Part shown: one piece after another, positions 1 to 8,515 of the stretch | Layout: each line of letters begins with the position of its first letter | How positions within the stretch are numbered: position 1 is the stretch's first letter | Assembly (NCBI GenBank): GCA_021732605.1 | Contig: JAKFUS010000022.1 | Span: 43,788-107,787 of the forward strand | Origin: Betaproteobacteria bacterium | GTDB taxonomy: Bacteria; Pseudomonadota; Gammaproteobacteria; Burkholderiales; SG8-41 | Reading direction: 5' to 3' | Length of the DNA stretch: 64,000 nt | Notes under the pieces: generated by a model | The model's database searches: none | What the model saw: the letters and a program-made list of their open reading frames with translations, nothing else | What the model was told of the DNA's origin: nothing | Made by a program: the position numbers and the translations under genes

Positions 1-521
1 ACGTTGTCGTAGCGGAACACGCGGTTGATGGCCGCCATGTACAGCGTGCCCTGATGCACCAGCACGCCGTTCGGCTGGTTCAGCTTCTCGGCGATGATCT
101 TTGAGGTGCGCTTGCCGTCTTTATCCATCACCGCATAGACCCGACCGATGGTGCGCGTGCCGACGAACACGGTGCCGTTGGGAGCCCGCGCCATCATTCG
201 CGCGCCGGGGATGCCGTGTGCCCACACCTCGACCTTGAAGCCGGGCGGGACCTGGATTTTATTGAGCGGAATTTCTTCGAGCGGTGTGACAGTCAGTTTC
301 GGCGGATTGCTGGTGAGGTTGGGGTTTTGCATGCGCTCGGGCTGGTAACCGCCCATGGCGCGCCGCCGTTCAGCCTCTGCCGCTGTTGGTGGGGTGGTGT
401 TGGTGCCCTGCTGCGCGAACGCTGCGGGTGTCGACAGGGCGAACCCGCTCAAAACAAAGGCCCCAGACAGGACTGCCGGCGATACGATGCCCGCCATGAA
501 GCGCGATAAAAGTTTAGACAT
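1..521 (-). CDS. Sorbosone/PQQ-type sugar dehydrogenase homologue (partial, N-terminal part)
   Basis: The reading frame is open from an ATG at 521 to the window edge, giving about 173 residues; the C-terminal part lies outside. Residues 1-37 form a signal peptide ending near AFAQQG, so the product is periplasmic. The mature part has the phrase VPPGFKVEVWA followed by NGTVFVGTR and LNQPNGVLV, typical of the first blades of sorbosone/glucose dehydrogenase-like beta-propellers that oxidise sugars or alcohols. A GGGGGAG ribosome site lies just upstream of the start. The exact substrate cannot be told from this fragment, and the PQQ-binding residues are not visible here. Confidence 0.75.
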   Translation of the reverse strand, partial: MSKLLSRFMAGIVSPAVLSGAFVLSGFALSTPAAFAQQGTNTTPPTAAEAERRRAMGGYQPERMQNPNLTSNPPKLTVTPLEEIPLNKIQVPPGFKVEVWAHGIPGARMMARAPNGTVFVGTRTIGRVYAVMDKDGKRTSKIIAEKLNQPNGVLVHQGTLYMAAINRVFRYDN

Positions 522-855
522 GTTGATGTACTCCCCCAAATTAAGTGCGGGTTTGTATTGCCGGACCCGCGGATCCTGCCCCTCGGTGTTGGGGGGCGCG
601 CTTATCATACACAGGAATAGTGCGCGGCAAGCGGCGGTTGAGAAGTGTTTTTCACGTTAATACGTCCATCGCGCTGGCTTTATTTGTGCAATGCGCAATC
701 AGTGAAAGTAAGGCGCGGAATAAAGCTCCGTTCTGAATCAGCCGCAATGGATGCTCTGCAGAACTTCGTTCCTTCTGCAATTTGAGGCCTGAGCAACTCA
801 CTGCAGGGCATCCGCTCGCCGCGGCGGTGCAGCGGGCCGGTAGCGCGTCGAGCGG
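522..855. other. Intergenic region without a supported gene
   Basis: These 334 bases separate two minus-strand genes. I see no convincing coding frame. The stretch contains the upstream region of the sugar dehydrogenase gene and a small inverted repeat (GCGGGT near 547 with ACCCGC near 565). A longer inverted repeat at 749-813 is listed separately. Confidence 0.6.
749..813. repeat. Inverted repeat, 13-base arms
   Basis: GGATGCTCTGCAG at 749-761 is matched by CTGCAGGGCATCC at 801-813, an inverted repeat with 12 of 13 positions complementary and a 39-base loop. There is no T-run on either side, so it is not a standard intrinsic terminator. It may be a structured 3' end of the exonuclease transcript or a decayed mobile element end. 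Confidence 0.55.
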
Positions 856-1464
856 TTAGCGCAAAATTCCCACCTCCTCGAATTTCAGATACAGCTCGCG
901 GCATACCCAGGCATCGGTTGCGGCGTAAATAATCTGCGCGGGTGTCAGTTGCGCTGCCGACCAGTTGGTGGTTTTGGCGCCCTTGGGGATGCGGTAACCG
1001 AGGAATATGCCGGCGAGGTTGCGCACGCCGCTTTGGCCGTAATCATGGCGTTTGGCGACGATGCCGAGGTCGACGACGCTTTTTTCGCTGAACGGGAACA
1101 CCTGCCTCAGCGTGCGCAGGTCATAAGCCAGCGCGACGCCGGCCTTGGCGGTGCCATTGGCCTGAAGCATCTCGGAGATCACAGCGTGGGTATCGGGATA
1201 TCGCAATGGGAAGATATAGGCCATGTTCGCAGTCGCCACCTGTACGATACTCGGCAGGTAACTCTCGCCCTTGCGGAAAGCGGGCCGGGTTTCGGTATCC
1301 AGGCCGACCACGCGTTCGCCGCGGATGTCGGTGAGGGCGGCGAACAGCAGTGCCGGCGTGTCGATAAAGGTCACCGGGCCTTCGTAGCGGCGTACCGGCA
1401 GGATGTTGAGGTCGTCACGAGAGATCGCGCGTGCGGTTTCGGATTGCGGGCTGGGGTTATTCAT
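856..1464 (-). CDS. DEDDy-type 3'-5' exonuclease domain protein (RNase D-like)
   Basis: The protein has 202 residues and consists of a single DnaQ-fold exonuclease domain. The DEDDy catalytic set is visible: Asp56 and Glu58 in DTET, Asp115 in YDLRTL, and Tyr180 with Asp184 in YAATD. The Tyr four residues before the last Asp places it with RNase D, WRN-exo and the 3'-5' exonuclease domain proteins, which trim RNA or DNA 3' ends using two metal ions. It is far shorter than RNase D (about 370-390 residues) and lacks HRDC domains. It is divergently transcribed from the amidase gene with an 84-base gap. Substrate preference is unknown. Confidence 0.8.
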   Translation of the reverse strand: MNNPSPQSETARAISRDDLNILPVRRYEGPVTFIDTPALLFAALTDIRGERVVGLDTETRPAFRKGESYLPSIVQVATANMAYIFPLRYPDTHAVISEMLQANGTAKAGVALAYDLRTLRQVFPFSEKSVVDLGIVAKRHDYGQSGVRNLAGIFLGYRIPKGAKTTNWSAAQLTPAQIIYAATDAWVCRELYLKFEEVGILR

Positions 1465-1548
1465 CAGGGGTAGGAGGGTAACAGGTGCGGGTAAGAGGCG
1501 GCGTGCGTGGTACAGTCATTATCGGCGATGACGCGGGACGGAGATGAC

Positions 1549-2358
1549 ATGGCTAAGCGGGTGATCCGGTGGTGGGTGAGTGGGCGCAAAATAAGCGGGC
1601 GCAAAGGTCTGGCGGCGGCGGGCTTGGCAGCAGCGGGATGGCTGCTGACAGCCTGCGTGCAATTACCGGTGCACACCACGCTCCCGGTGTATGTACGGCC
1701 CTCGCCCAACGTCGGGGAGCGGCGGCCGAATTATGTGATCCTGCATCACACCTCCAACGATACGGTCGAACGCGCGTTGGCCACGCTGACCGACCCTGCG
1801 CGCGGAGTCAGCGCACATTACCTGATCGCGCGCGACGGCCGGATCTTTTATCTGGTCGATGAGCTCAAGCGCGCCTGGCACGCCGGCGATTCGTACTGGG
1901 GCGGAAATCGCGATATCAATTCATCCTCGATCGGCATTGAGCTCGACAACAACGGGCGTGAGCCCTTTGCCGAGGCGCAGATCCTTGCGTTGGTGGCGCT
2001 GCTTGGTGATTTGAAGGCGCGCTGGGCCATCCCTGCAGCGAACGTGCTGGGCCACGGCGATGTCGCACCGGGACGCAAGGTGGATCCGAGTGCATGGTTC
2101 CCATGGCAGCGCCTGGCCGTGGCAGGTTTCGGGTTGTGGTGCGAGCCGCCGTTTGATCCGGTGCCTGCAGGTGCTGATGATGCAATGCTGCTGAGCGCGC
2201 TGGGTTACGACGTGACGGTGCCGTGGTCGGCGGTGGCAGCGTTCAAGCGGCGTTGGGCAGCGGAAGATGCGGTCAGAGGCGACAGCGCGCAAGGATTGAG
2301 CGAGGCGCAGCGCGGCTTGCTGCAATGTCTGATCCGCAAGCAGCAGGCCGAAGGTTAA
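1549..2358 (+). CDS. N-acetylmuramoyl-L-alanine amidase (Amidase_2) lipoprotein, AmiD-like
   Basis: The product has 269 residues. A hydrophobic segment ends in the lipobox LLTAC with the lipidated Cys at residue 36, predicting an outer-membrane-anchored lipoprotein. The amidase_2 fold follows: ILHHTS near 65-70 supplies zinc-binding His, and GHGDVAPGRKVDPS supplies a second His and the conserved Lys/Asp. Such enzymes cleave the amide bond between MurNAc and L-Ala in peptidoglycan or in anhydro-muropeptides. I chose the ATG at 1549 because GGAG lies about five bases upstream; upstream in-frame starts at 1507 and 1528 lack a site and would only lengthen the n-region. Confidence 0.88.
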   Translation: MAKRVIRWWVSGRKISGRKGLAAAGLAAAGWLLTACVQLPVHTTLPVYVRPSPNVGERRPNYVILHHTSNDTVERALATLTDPARGVSAHYLIARDGRIFYLVDELKRAWHAGDSYWGGNRDINSSSIGIELDNNGREPFAEAQILALVALLGDLKARWAIPAANVLGHGDVAPGRKVDPSAWFPWQRLAVAGFGLWCEPPFDPVPAGADDAMLLSALGYDVTVPWSAVAAFKRRWAAEDAVRGDSAQGLSEAQRGLLQCLIRKQQAEG

Positions 2359-2452
2359 ATAGTTAATTAAAACAATTAGTTACTGTATGCAGCGTGACGT
2401 TTCAGCGGCACGATAGAATGCCTTGAATGCGCCTGTTCGGAAAGGAGGGATC

Positions 2453-3136
2453 ATGACGGTGAAGCTGGGCTTGATGGTGCCCGCCAACAACACGACCATG
2501 GAACCGGAGCTGCTCGACTGGCTGCCCGGTTCGCAATGCCGCACGTTGCGGATTCCGCGCGGCAAAGGCTTGCTGGGTCCCGCAGAAATTCCCGCTTACG
2601 TTGCGCAGGCATTGGAACTCGCCCGGAATTACGACCCGACGCAGACCGACATTGTGGCTTATGGCTGCACCGCAGCGGGTTTTATCGGTGGTCCGGCGCG
2701 GGATGCGGAAATCCAGACCAGACTTGCCGCCATCACCGGCAAACCAGTGGTGACCACCGCCAGTGCGATGATCGAAGCCCTGCACCACATCGGCGCCAAA
2801 CGTATTGCCGTGGTGACGCCCTACCTGGATCTCGTCAACAATCGACTGCGCGCCTATCTGGAGCAATCCGGCATCACGGTGCTGAATCTGGCCAGTTTCA
2901 AGGCGGAAACAACGGACCAACTCGCAGCGATCACGCCGGAGCAGATTGCTGCGCTGGCGCGCGAAACCATGACGTCCGATGCCGATGCGTTGTTCATTGC
3001 TTGTTCACAATTGCCGACCCGCGACATCCTGCCGCGGCTTGAGCGCGAATTCGGCAAACCGGTGTGGTCGTCGATCAAGGCCACGGCCTGGCATGCGGAG
3101 CGGGTGTTGGCGGGCAAAGGGACTGTTAAAGCATAA
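2453..3136 (+). CDS. Maleate isomerase / Asp-Glu racemase superfamily protein
   Basis: The protein has 227 residues. Two catalytic-type cysteines are seen, Cys72 in AYGCTAAG and Cys184 in FIACSQLPT, in the positions used by cofactor-free maleate cis-trans isomerase and arylmalonate decarboxylase relatives, and Asn12-Asn13 near the N-terminus fit the same group. The reaction is probably isomerisation or decarboxylation of a small dicarboxylate. The start at 2453 is set by a perfect AAAGGAGG at 2441-2448. Only 20 bases separate it from a Bug receptor gene on the same strand, so the pair may import and convert the same organic acid. The substrate is not determinable from sequence. Confidence 0.78.
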   Translation: MTVKLGLMVPANNTTMEPELLDWLPGSQCRTLRIPRGKGLLGPAEIPAYVAQALELARNYDPTQTDIVAYGCTAAGFIGGPARDAEIQTRLAAITGKPVVTTASAMIEALHHIGAKRIAVVTPYLDLVNNRLRAYLEQSGITVLNLASFKAETTDQLAAITPEQIAALARETMTSDADALFIACSQLPTRDILPRLEREFGKPVWSSIKATAWHAERVLAGKGTVKA

Positions 3137-3156
3137 ATAAAAAGCGAGGAGTGAAG

Positions 3157-4125
3157 ATGAGTTTAATGTTGAAAGTAATTACCGGTGCGGTATGCGCGGC
3201 TTTCTCCTGCGCAGTTCTGGCGCAGAATTTCCCGGCGAAGCCGGTACGTATCGTGGTGCCGTTTCCGCCTGGCGGCGGCGTGGATATTGTCGCCCGCGTG
3301 GTCGGGCCAAAACTCGCAGCGCAATATGGCCAGCAGGTGATTGTCGAGAATCGCGCCGGTGCGGCGGGCATCATCGGCACTGAATTTGCCGCGCGCGCTG
3401 CCCCGGACGGTTACACCTGGGCGATTGCGACACTGGGCAATCTCGCAGCGAACAAACACCTTTACGCGAAAATGGTGGTCGATCCCTTGAAGGATCTGGC
3501 GGCGGTGACGCAGGTGGTGGATGTGCATTTTGTGATGGTGGCGCATCCGTCGCTGCCGGCGAAAAACGTGCCGCAACTGATTGCGCTAGCCAAATCGCGG
3601 CCGGGTGACATCACCTTTGCATCTTCCGGCGCCGGCGGTGCGCCGCACCTGGGCGGTGAGTTATTTAACCGCCTCGCCGGCGTCAAAATCACCCATGTGC
3701 CGTATAAAGGCAGCGGTCCGAGTTTTGCCGATCTGCTGGGCGGGCATGTATCACTGACTTACGACAGCATGCTGCAGGCCTTGCCCTACATCCGCGACAA
3801 AAAGCTGGTGGCGCTGGGCGTGCTTGGTGGCAAGCGCGCTGCAGCGCTGCCTGATGTGTCGACCATTGCCGAGCAGGGCGTCAAGGGTTACGAACTGACC
3901 AACTGGTTCGGACTGGTGGTGCCGGCAGCCACACCGAAAGAACTGATCACGCGCATCCATGGCGATTTCACAAAAGTGCTGCAGGACAAGGAGATCCGCG
4001 AAAGGATCGCCGGCATGGGCGCCGACGTGGTCGGGAATTCACCGGAACAGTTTGCGGCGTTCTGGCGCAACGAGTCGGAGAAGTGGGGAAGGGTGATTCG
4101 GGAGGCGGGGATTAAAGCGGAGTGA
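3157..4125 (+). CDS. Bug/TctC-family periplasmic solute receptor
   Basis: The protein has 322 residues with a signal peptide ending near VLAQ. The family hallmarks are present: the beta1 motif NFPAKPVRIVVPFPPGGGVD, the ENRAGAAG loop, APDGYT, and VPYKGSGP near the domain hinge. Bug proteins bind carboxylates or amides through main-chain and water contacts and normally deliver them to TctAB membrane proteins, which are not in this window. The start at 3157 is preferred over the GTG at 3151 because of the GAGGAG spacing. It follows the isomerase-like gene closely and ends in front of a hairpin repeat. Confidence 0.9.
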   Translation: MSLMLKVITGAVCAAFSCAVLAQNFPAKPVRIVVPFPPGGGVDIVARVVGPKLAAQYGQQVIVENRAGAAGIIGTEFAARAAPDGYTWAIATLGNLAANKHLYAKMVVDPLKDLAAVTQVVDVHFVMVAHPSLPAKNVPQLIALAKSRPGDITFASSGAGGAPHLGGELFNRLAGVKITHVPYKGSGPSFADLLGGHVSLTYDSMLQALPYIRDKKLVALGVLGGKRAAALPDVSTIAEQGVKGYELTNWFGLVVPAATPKELITRIHGDFTKVLQDKEIRERIAGMGADVVGNSPEQFAAFWRNESEKWGRVIREAGIKAE

Positions 4126-4148
4126 TTGGTAATCGGGTAACTGGTGAT

Positions 4149-4206
4149 TGGTGACTGGTAATTGGTGAAATGGCAGAGCCACTCCACTACCAATTACCAG
4201 TCACCA
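4149..4206. repeat. Inverted repeat built of TGGTRAC-type heptamers (convergent gap)
   Basis: TGGTGACTGGTAATTGGT at 4149-4166 is perfectly complementary to 4189-4206 with a 22-base loop, so an 18-bp hairpin can form. Surrounding bases from about 4121 to 4218 are further degenerate copies of the same heptamer. It lies between two convergent genes, and the same unit recurs at 10545-10722. A transcription-stop or mRNA 3'-protecting role is plausible but there is no T-run. Confidence 0.8.
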
Positions 4207-4223
4207 GTTACCAATCACGAGGC

Positions 4224-4919
4224 TTAGCGCAGCGCGCTGAGCAACGCCAAGGCCTTGTCCATCGAGAATTTACGCGTGTCTGCACTATAGGCCTGGGCAT
4301 TTTCCGGCATCATGTAGCCGTGCTGGATGCCGGGGAAGATGTGTACTTCCAGGCGGTCCAGGGTTTTGGCTTTGGCCACGTACGCGGCCTGCACCTCCGG
4401 TGATGCTGCGACATCCTGGTCGCCCCAGATCAGGCATACCGGTTTGGTCAGTCCGTCGAACTCCTGGATGAAATCCTTCATCTGCGTGCTGTGACAGCCG
4501 ATGCCGGCATCGTAGCCCAGGCGTTTCGGGCCGAGGATCGCGAACGGGCCGCCGAAACAGAAACCCATCGCGACTGCGCGGCCGTTGTGCTGCTTCAACT
4601 GGCGCACGGCGAGCAGCGTGTCCGCCATGTCGGTTTCGCCGGATTTGAGCACGGGCATACGCGGTTGCGAGCGTTGGCCGGCGCGTTCATCGCTGCGCGG
4701 CAAGGGGCCGGGGATCGTGCGCCAGAACAGATCGGGCGCTGCGGCGAGATAACCCGCAGCTGCGAATTCGTCGGCAATACCGCAGATGTCAGCATTGACG
4801 CCATGCACTGCAGAGGCCAGCACGATGGCTGGTGCCTTGTTATTGCCGTCCGGTTTGGCGATATAGCAGTCGAATTCGCCGTTGTTGCGCGAGCGGACCT
4901 TGATGGTTTTACCGGCCAT
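4224..4919 (-). CDS. Dienelactone hydrolase family protein
   Basis: About 231 residues of alpha/beta-hydrolase fold. The dienelactone hydrolase triad is visible (numbering from the ATG at 4919): Cys121 in GFCFGG as nucleophile, an Asp in WGDQD near 167-169, and His200 in GIQHGY. Such enzymes hydrolyse dienelactone in chlorocatechol breakdown or related small esters and lactones. An alternative TTG start at 4931 would overlap the stop of the upstream FKBP gene (TTGA), so the two are probably translationally coupled. The real substrate is unknown, as no other chlorocatechol genes lie nearby. Confidence 0.85.
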   Translation of the reverse strand: MAGKTIKVRSRNNGEFDCYIAKPDGNNKAPAIVLASAVHGVNADICGIADEFAAAGYLAAAPDLFWRTIPGPLPRSDERAGQRSQPRMPVLKSGETDMADTLLAVRQLKQHNGRAVAMGFCFGGPFAILGPKRLGYDAGIGCHSTQMKDFIQEFDGLTKPVCLIWGDQDVAASPEVQAAYVAKAKTLDRLEVHIFPGIQHGYMMPENAQAYSADTRKFSMDKALALLSALR

Positions 4920-4927
4920 GGGCAGGT

Positions 4928-5272
4928 TCAATCGATGGCCAGTAATTCGACTTCGAACACCAGCGTGGCGTTCGGCGGGATCACGCCGCCAGCGCCGCGC
5001 GCGCCGTAACCGAGCGCGGGCGGGATCGTCAACTTGCGTTTACCACCGACTTTCATACCCTGCACGCCTTCGTCCCAGCCGCGGATCACGCTGCCGCCAC
5101 CCAGCGGAAACACGAAGGGATCATCGCGATCCTTGCTCGAATCGAATTTTTTGCCGTCGGTGAGCCAGCCGGTGTAATGCACGGTGACTTCAATGCCGGT
5201 GGTGGCTTCCGCGCCCTCGCCGGTGACGAGTTCTTCAATGATCAGTCCGCTTGCGGTGGTGGTCGATGCCAT
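4928..5272 (-). CDS. FKBP-type peptidyl-prolyl cis-trans isomerase
   Basis: The protein has 114 residues, the usual length of a single minimal FKBP domain with no signal peptide, so it should be cytoplasmic. The family pattern is complete: [62 protein letters not shown]. It accelerates proline isomerisation and may act as a general folding helper. It heads a two-gene unit with the dienelactone hydrolase. Confidence 0.93.
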   Translation of the reverse strand: MASTTTASGLIIEELVTGEGAEATTGIEVTVHYTGWLTDGKKFDSSKDRDDPFVFPLGGGSVIRGWDEGVQGMKVGGKRKLTIPPALGYGARGAGGVIPPNATLVFEVELLAID

Positions 5273-5347
5273 GGGGCTTCCTTGTTCAGATTGAGACTGA
5301 ATTATAAGCCGCGGGTATGCCCTGTGCGCGCCGCACCTATCAGCCCC

Positions 5348-5932
5348 TCATTTACCGGTACCTTTGCGCATATTTTGATAACGCGGCGTCGCCAGCGTGA
5401 CGCGTCCCCAATCGACACTGCCAGTGGTGCCGTCGAGTCTGACCGAAAAATCCTTAAACTCCCATTCAGCGTACTTGGTGGGCCAGCGCGAGCGAAGTCC
5501 CTTGATTTTTTCTACGCGGCTGAGGGTGGGTGGGCCGTATTTTTTGGTCATTGCATCAAGTGCGAGGGTCTGTGCTTCGATGCCCCAAGTATTGATGTGG
5601 ATGGCTTCGATGATACCGCTAACGACATCGACGACCATTTCGCCGCGGGCCCAGGGCACGGTTTCGGCGCGCGGATAAAACACATGGTGTTCTTCGCTGC
5701 CCCAGGCGGTTTTCGCGGTCAGGGCCTCGGCATAGCAATAACGCTTGGCCATGGTGTCTTCGCCGCGGGCGCAGGGGGAAATCAGGAAGCTGGTGCCGAG
5801 TTCGACGCCGAACATGGTTTTGGCGGGATCGGCGGCGTGAGTGTGAGTGGGAAACAGCGTGGAAACCAGCAGGATGGAAACCAGCAGAAGCGGGGTGATG
5901 GGCAGATGGCGGAATATTTTCATTGGCGTCAT
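5348..5932 (-). CDS. Hypothetical secreted protein
   Basis: The product has 194 residues. Residues 1-33 form a clear signal peptide ending in THTHAAD, so the protein is periplasmic. The rest has no family I recognise. It has two cysteines (in SPCAR and RYCYAE) that could form a disulphide, and a sequence KKYGPPT followed by KYAEWEFKDFSVRLDG that resembles small periplasmic proteins which compare predicted reaction terms, but this is only an impression. It is divergent from the GIY-YIG gene. Confidence 0.65.
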   Translation of the reverse strand: MTPMKIFRHLPITPLLLVSILLVSTLFPTHTHAADPAKTMFGVELGTSFLISPCARGEDTMAKRYCYAEALTAKTAWGSEEHHVFYPRAETVPWARGEMVVDVVSGIIEAIHINTWGIEAQTLALDAMTKKYGPPTLSRVEKIKGLRSRWPTKYAEWEFKDFSVRLDGTTGSVDWGRVTLATPRYQNMRKGTGK

Positions 5933-5968
5933 GATACGTGGATATCAGTTCAGACAGCGGAGTCGGAT

Positions 5969-6256
5969 TTGGGTTCATGGCAGGTTTACATCGCGCGCTG
6001 TGTCGACGGGACGCTGTATACCGGCATTGCGCGTGATGTCGAAAAGCGCATTGCCGAACACAATGCCGACAAAGGTAACGGTGCGAATTACACGCGCGCA
6101 CGGCGGCCGGTGGTGCTGGTGTACTGTGAGCCGGCGGCGGATCGTTCCGCGGCGAGCAAACGTGAATATCAGATCAAGCAGCTGAGTCGCACGGAAAAAC
6201 TCGCGCTGGTGCTGGCCTCAGGCGGTGGCAGGACGGCTGCCGCGATTGGTACGTAG
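5969..6256 (+). CDS. GIY-YIG nuclease superfamily protein
   Basis: About 95 residues, the typical size of the stand-alone UPF0213/YhbQ-like GIY-YIG domain. The motif appears as QVYIARC then LYTGIARDVEKRIAEHN, with the catalytic-type Arg and a Glu in KREYQIK. Related proteins are structure-specific nucleases or DNA-damage proteins. I chose the TTG at 5969 because AGCGGAG lies about six bases upstream and the product then begins just before the WQVYIARC strand; an ATG at 5906 in the same frame is possible but overlaps the divergent gene. Its last 39 bases overlap the 3' end of the convergent MFS gene. Confidence 0.8.
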   Translation: MGSWQVYIARCVDGTLYTGIARDVEKRIAEHNADKGNGANYTRARRPVVLVYCEPAADRSAASKREYQIKQLSRTEKLALVLASGGGRTAAAIGT

Positions 6257-7408
6257 CAGCAACACCAGCAGCAGCGCAGCCGCACCCCAGCAGGCGGCGG
6301 GCAGATACGCCAGCGTTTGTTGCAGGCTGACATCCTGGTGGAGTTGGGTGGCGATCATCAGGATGCGCAGCATCGCGGCGAACGCAAACATCGAGAACAT
6401 GCCGCCGGTGGCATAGCCTTCGTGACCGGTGCGGCCGAGCTGGATGGCGGCGCCGAAAGTGCCGAACATCACGGCAGCCCATGCCGCGCCCGCGGCGAGT
6501 TGCGCGGCAATCAGCAGGCCCAGCGATCCCGCCTGCGTGGCATAGAGCACGGCGGCGGCACCGACACCTGTACCGACAGCGAGCACTTTGAAATCACCAT
6601 GGCGGCGTATCAGCCAGGTCAGCGGCAGCATCGCCAGGTTGAAGCCCACCCAGAACACGGGCATCAGCTGGCCGAGTTCGACGGGTTGCACGAAACGCAG
6701 GTACTGCGGCGCCGAGCTCAGCGAAAAATGCACCTGAAAGCCCAGCGCGGCGAGTGCGACCACGGCGAGGAACGCAACCATGGGCAGCGGTTTGTGCGCG
6801 GGCGTTTCAGCCAGCGGTACAGCCGCGACGGCAAGATGGCGCTCGGCCCAGCTCAGCGCCCAAGCGGTAACCGCCACTGCGATCGATGCCAGAGCGAACG
6901 GCAGCCGCGCATCGGTATCGCGCAACACGCCGGTGAGATAGGGCGCAATCGCGCCGGCGATGCCGAAACCGAATAGCCACAGTCCGGCGATCGCCGGTTG
7001 CGCACCGGCTCCGGCGTATTTGCCGATCAGCATCAAGGGTGGTGCGCGCAGTGCCGACGAGGTGACGGTCCACAGGAAAGTCAGGGCAAGAAACAGCATT
7101 GGGCTGGCGAGTGGTGCGACAAACGGCAGCAGCAGGAAGGCGAGCGCGGAGAACAGCGTGATCAGCGCCAGCCGCGGGCCGAGGCGGCCGACGATGCGCG
7201 ACATGCGATCCGCTTTTGCGCCCATCAACCAGTCGGCGATCATGAATATCAGCTGATCGGCGATGAGGATCCACAGGATCCACAATTTGGGAATGCCGGC
7301 TTCGGCGGCGAGCCGCGGCAGAAAAATGACGTAGACCGTCCACGCCAGCGTAAAAAACAGCTGCAGCAGTGCGAAATAAATACCGATGCGTGGTGTGATC
7401 GTGTTCAT
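6218..7408 (-). CDS. Major facilitator superfamily transporter
   Basis: The protein has 396 residues and is almost entirely hydrophobic, with about 12 predicted membrane helices. The loop between helices 2 and 3 reads GAKADRMSRIVGRLG, a version of the MFS signature GxxxDRxGRR. It should be an inner-membrane secondary transporter. The substrate cannot be inferred, and no biosynthetic partner is adjacent. Its 3' end overlaps that of the GIY-YIG gene by 39 bases, tail to tail. Confidence 0.85.
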   Translation of the reverse strand: MNTITPRIGIYFALLQLFFTLAWTVYVIFLPRLAAEAGIPKLWILWILIADQLIFMIADWLMGAKADRMSRIVGRLGPRLALITLFSALAFLLLPFVAPLASPMLFLALTFLWTVTSSALRAPPLMLIGKYAGAGAQPAIAGLWLFGFGIAGAIAPYLTGVLRDTDARLPFALASIAVAVTAWALSWAERHLAVAAVPLAETPAHKPLPMVAFLAVVALAALGFQVHFSLSSAPQYLRFVQPVELGQLMPVFWVGFNLAMLPLTWLIRRHGDFKVLAVGTGVGAAAVLYATQAGSLGLLIAAQLAAGAAWAAVMFGTFGAAIQLGRTGHEGYATGGMFSMFAFAAMLRILMIATQLHQDVSLQQTLAYLPAACWGAAALLLVLLLRTNRGSRPATA

Positions 7409-7521
7409 GGTCGCGTCCGCAGTGTGACGAAGCGCGCTGTTGAGGTCAATCGCGGGCGGTCAATCACGGCGATTAATGCGGTTGATCAATGGTAAATTGC
7501 AGTCAGCACGGAGGAAAAAAT

Positions 7522-8484
7522 ATGACAAACAGCTTTCGCCGGGTTGCGCTGTTGTGCGCGGCAATGGTCTGCGGTGCTGCACATGCGCAGAATTATCCGC
7601 AGCGGCCGATCCGCATGGTGATCGGTCTGCCGGCGGGCGGCAGCACCGATGTCATGGGACGCATTGTTGCCGCACAGCTCGCCGAAAGAGTCGGCCAGCA
7701 GGTGGTGGTCGATAACAGGCCTGGGGCGAGCGGCATCATCGGCATCACGCTTGCGGTGAATGCGCAGCCTGACGGTTACACACTGATCATGGCCGCGGGT
7801 TCCTGGGGCACGATCAGTTCGCTCTACAAACTGCCGTTCGACCTGCAAAAGGATCTGGCGCCGGTCGCTTTCGTCGGGACTTCGCCGTATGTACTGGTGG
7901 TGCAGCCCCGGTTGCCTGTGCAGACCGTGGCCGACCTGATCAGCTTCGCCAAGGCCAATCCGGGCAAGCTGACTTACGCCGGCTCCACCCCGGGATCGCT
8001 GCAGCGTCTCGCCGGTGAACTGCTGAAGAAGACGGCCGGTATCGACATGCTCTACGTGCCGTACAAGGGCACCGGTGCGGTGATTCCGGATTTGCTCGGT
8101 GGTCGTCTTGATGCAGCGATCGACAATGTGCTGGTGCTGGCACCCTTCATCCGCAAGGGGCAGTTGCGCGGCATCGGCGTCACCGGCGCGAAACGCTCAG
8201 TGGTGTTTCCCGAATTGCCGACGCTGGCGGAAACCGGTGTACCGGGTTTCAACGCGGTGGGCTGGTTTGGTCTGTTTACGGCGGCAAAAACGCCGCAGCC
8301 GATCATTGCCCGGCTCAACACGGAAATTTCGGCATTGCTGCAGGAGCCGCAAACGCGTGACCGGCTGCTGACACAGGGCGCGGAGCCCTTGCCCGGTCCG
8401 CCCGACGATTTGCGCCGCTACCTCGCGCGCGAAATCGAGGTGTGGAGCAAAGTCATCCGCGACGCCGGCATCAAGGCTGAATAA
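7522..8484 (+). CDS. Bug/TctC-family periplasmic solute receptor
   Basis: The protein has 320 residues with a signal peptide ending in AAHAQ. Hallmarks are NYPQRPIRMVIGLPAGGSTD, DNRPGASGIIG, QPDGYTL, and VPYKGTGAVIPDLLGG. The start is set by GGAGG at 7510-7514. The nitroreductase gene begins 31 bases after its stop, so the two are likely co-transcribed and may serve one compound, perhaps a nitro- or quinone-type aromatic acid, though this is inference. Confidence 0.9.
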   Translation: MTNSFRRVALLCAAMVCGAAHAQNYPQRPIRMVIGLPAGGSTDVMGRIVAAQLAERVGQQVVVDNRPGASGIIGITLAVNAQPDGYTLIMAAGSWGTISSLYKLPFDLQKDLAPVAFVGTSPYVLVVQPRLPVQTVADLISFAKANPGKLTYAGSTPGSLQRLAGELLKKTAGIDMLYVPYKGTGAVIPDLLGGRLDAAIDNVLVLAPFIRKGQLRGIGVTGAKRSVVFPELPTLAETGVPGFNAVGWFGLFTAAKTPQPIIARLNTEISALLQEPQTRDRLLTQGAEPLPGPPDDLRRYLAREIEVWSKVIRDAGIKAE

Positions 8485-8515
8485 GCACAAACAAGGATCA
8501 ATTTCAAGGAAACAC

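Noticed and set aside
5177..5968. The N-terminal 260 codons open in frame with the GIY-YIG gene
   Set aside because: They are antisense to the FKBP and secreted-protein genes and have no domain; the GIY-YIG domain starts near 5970.
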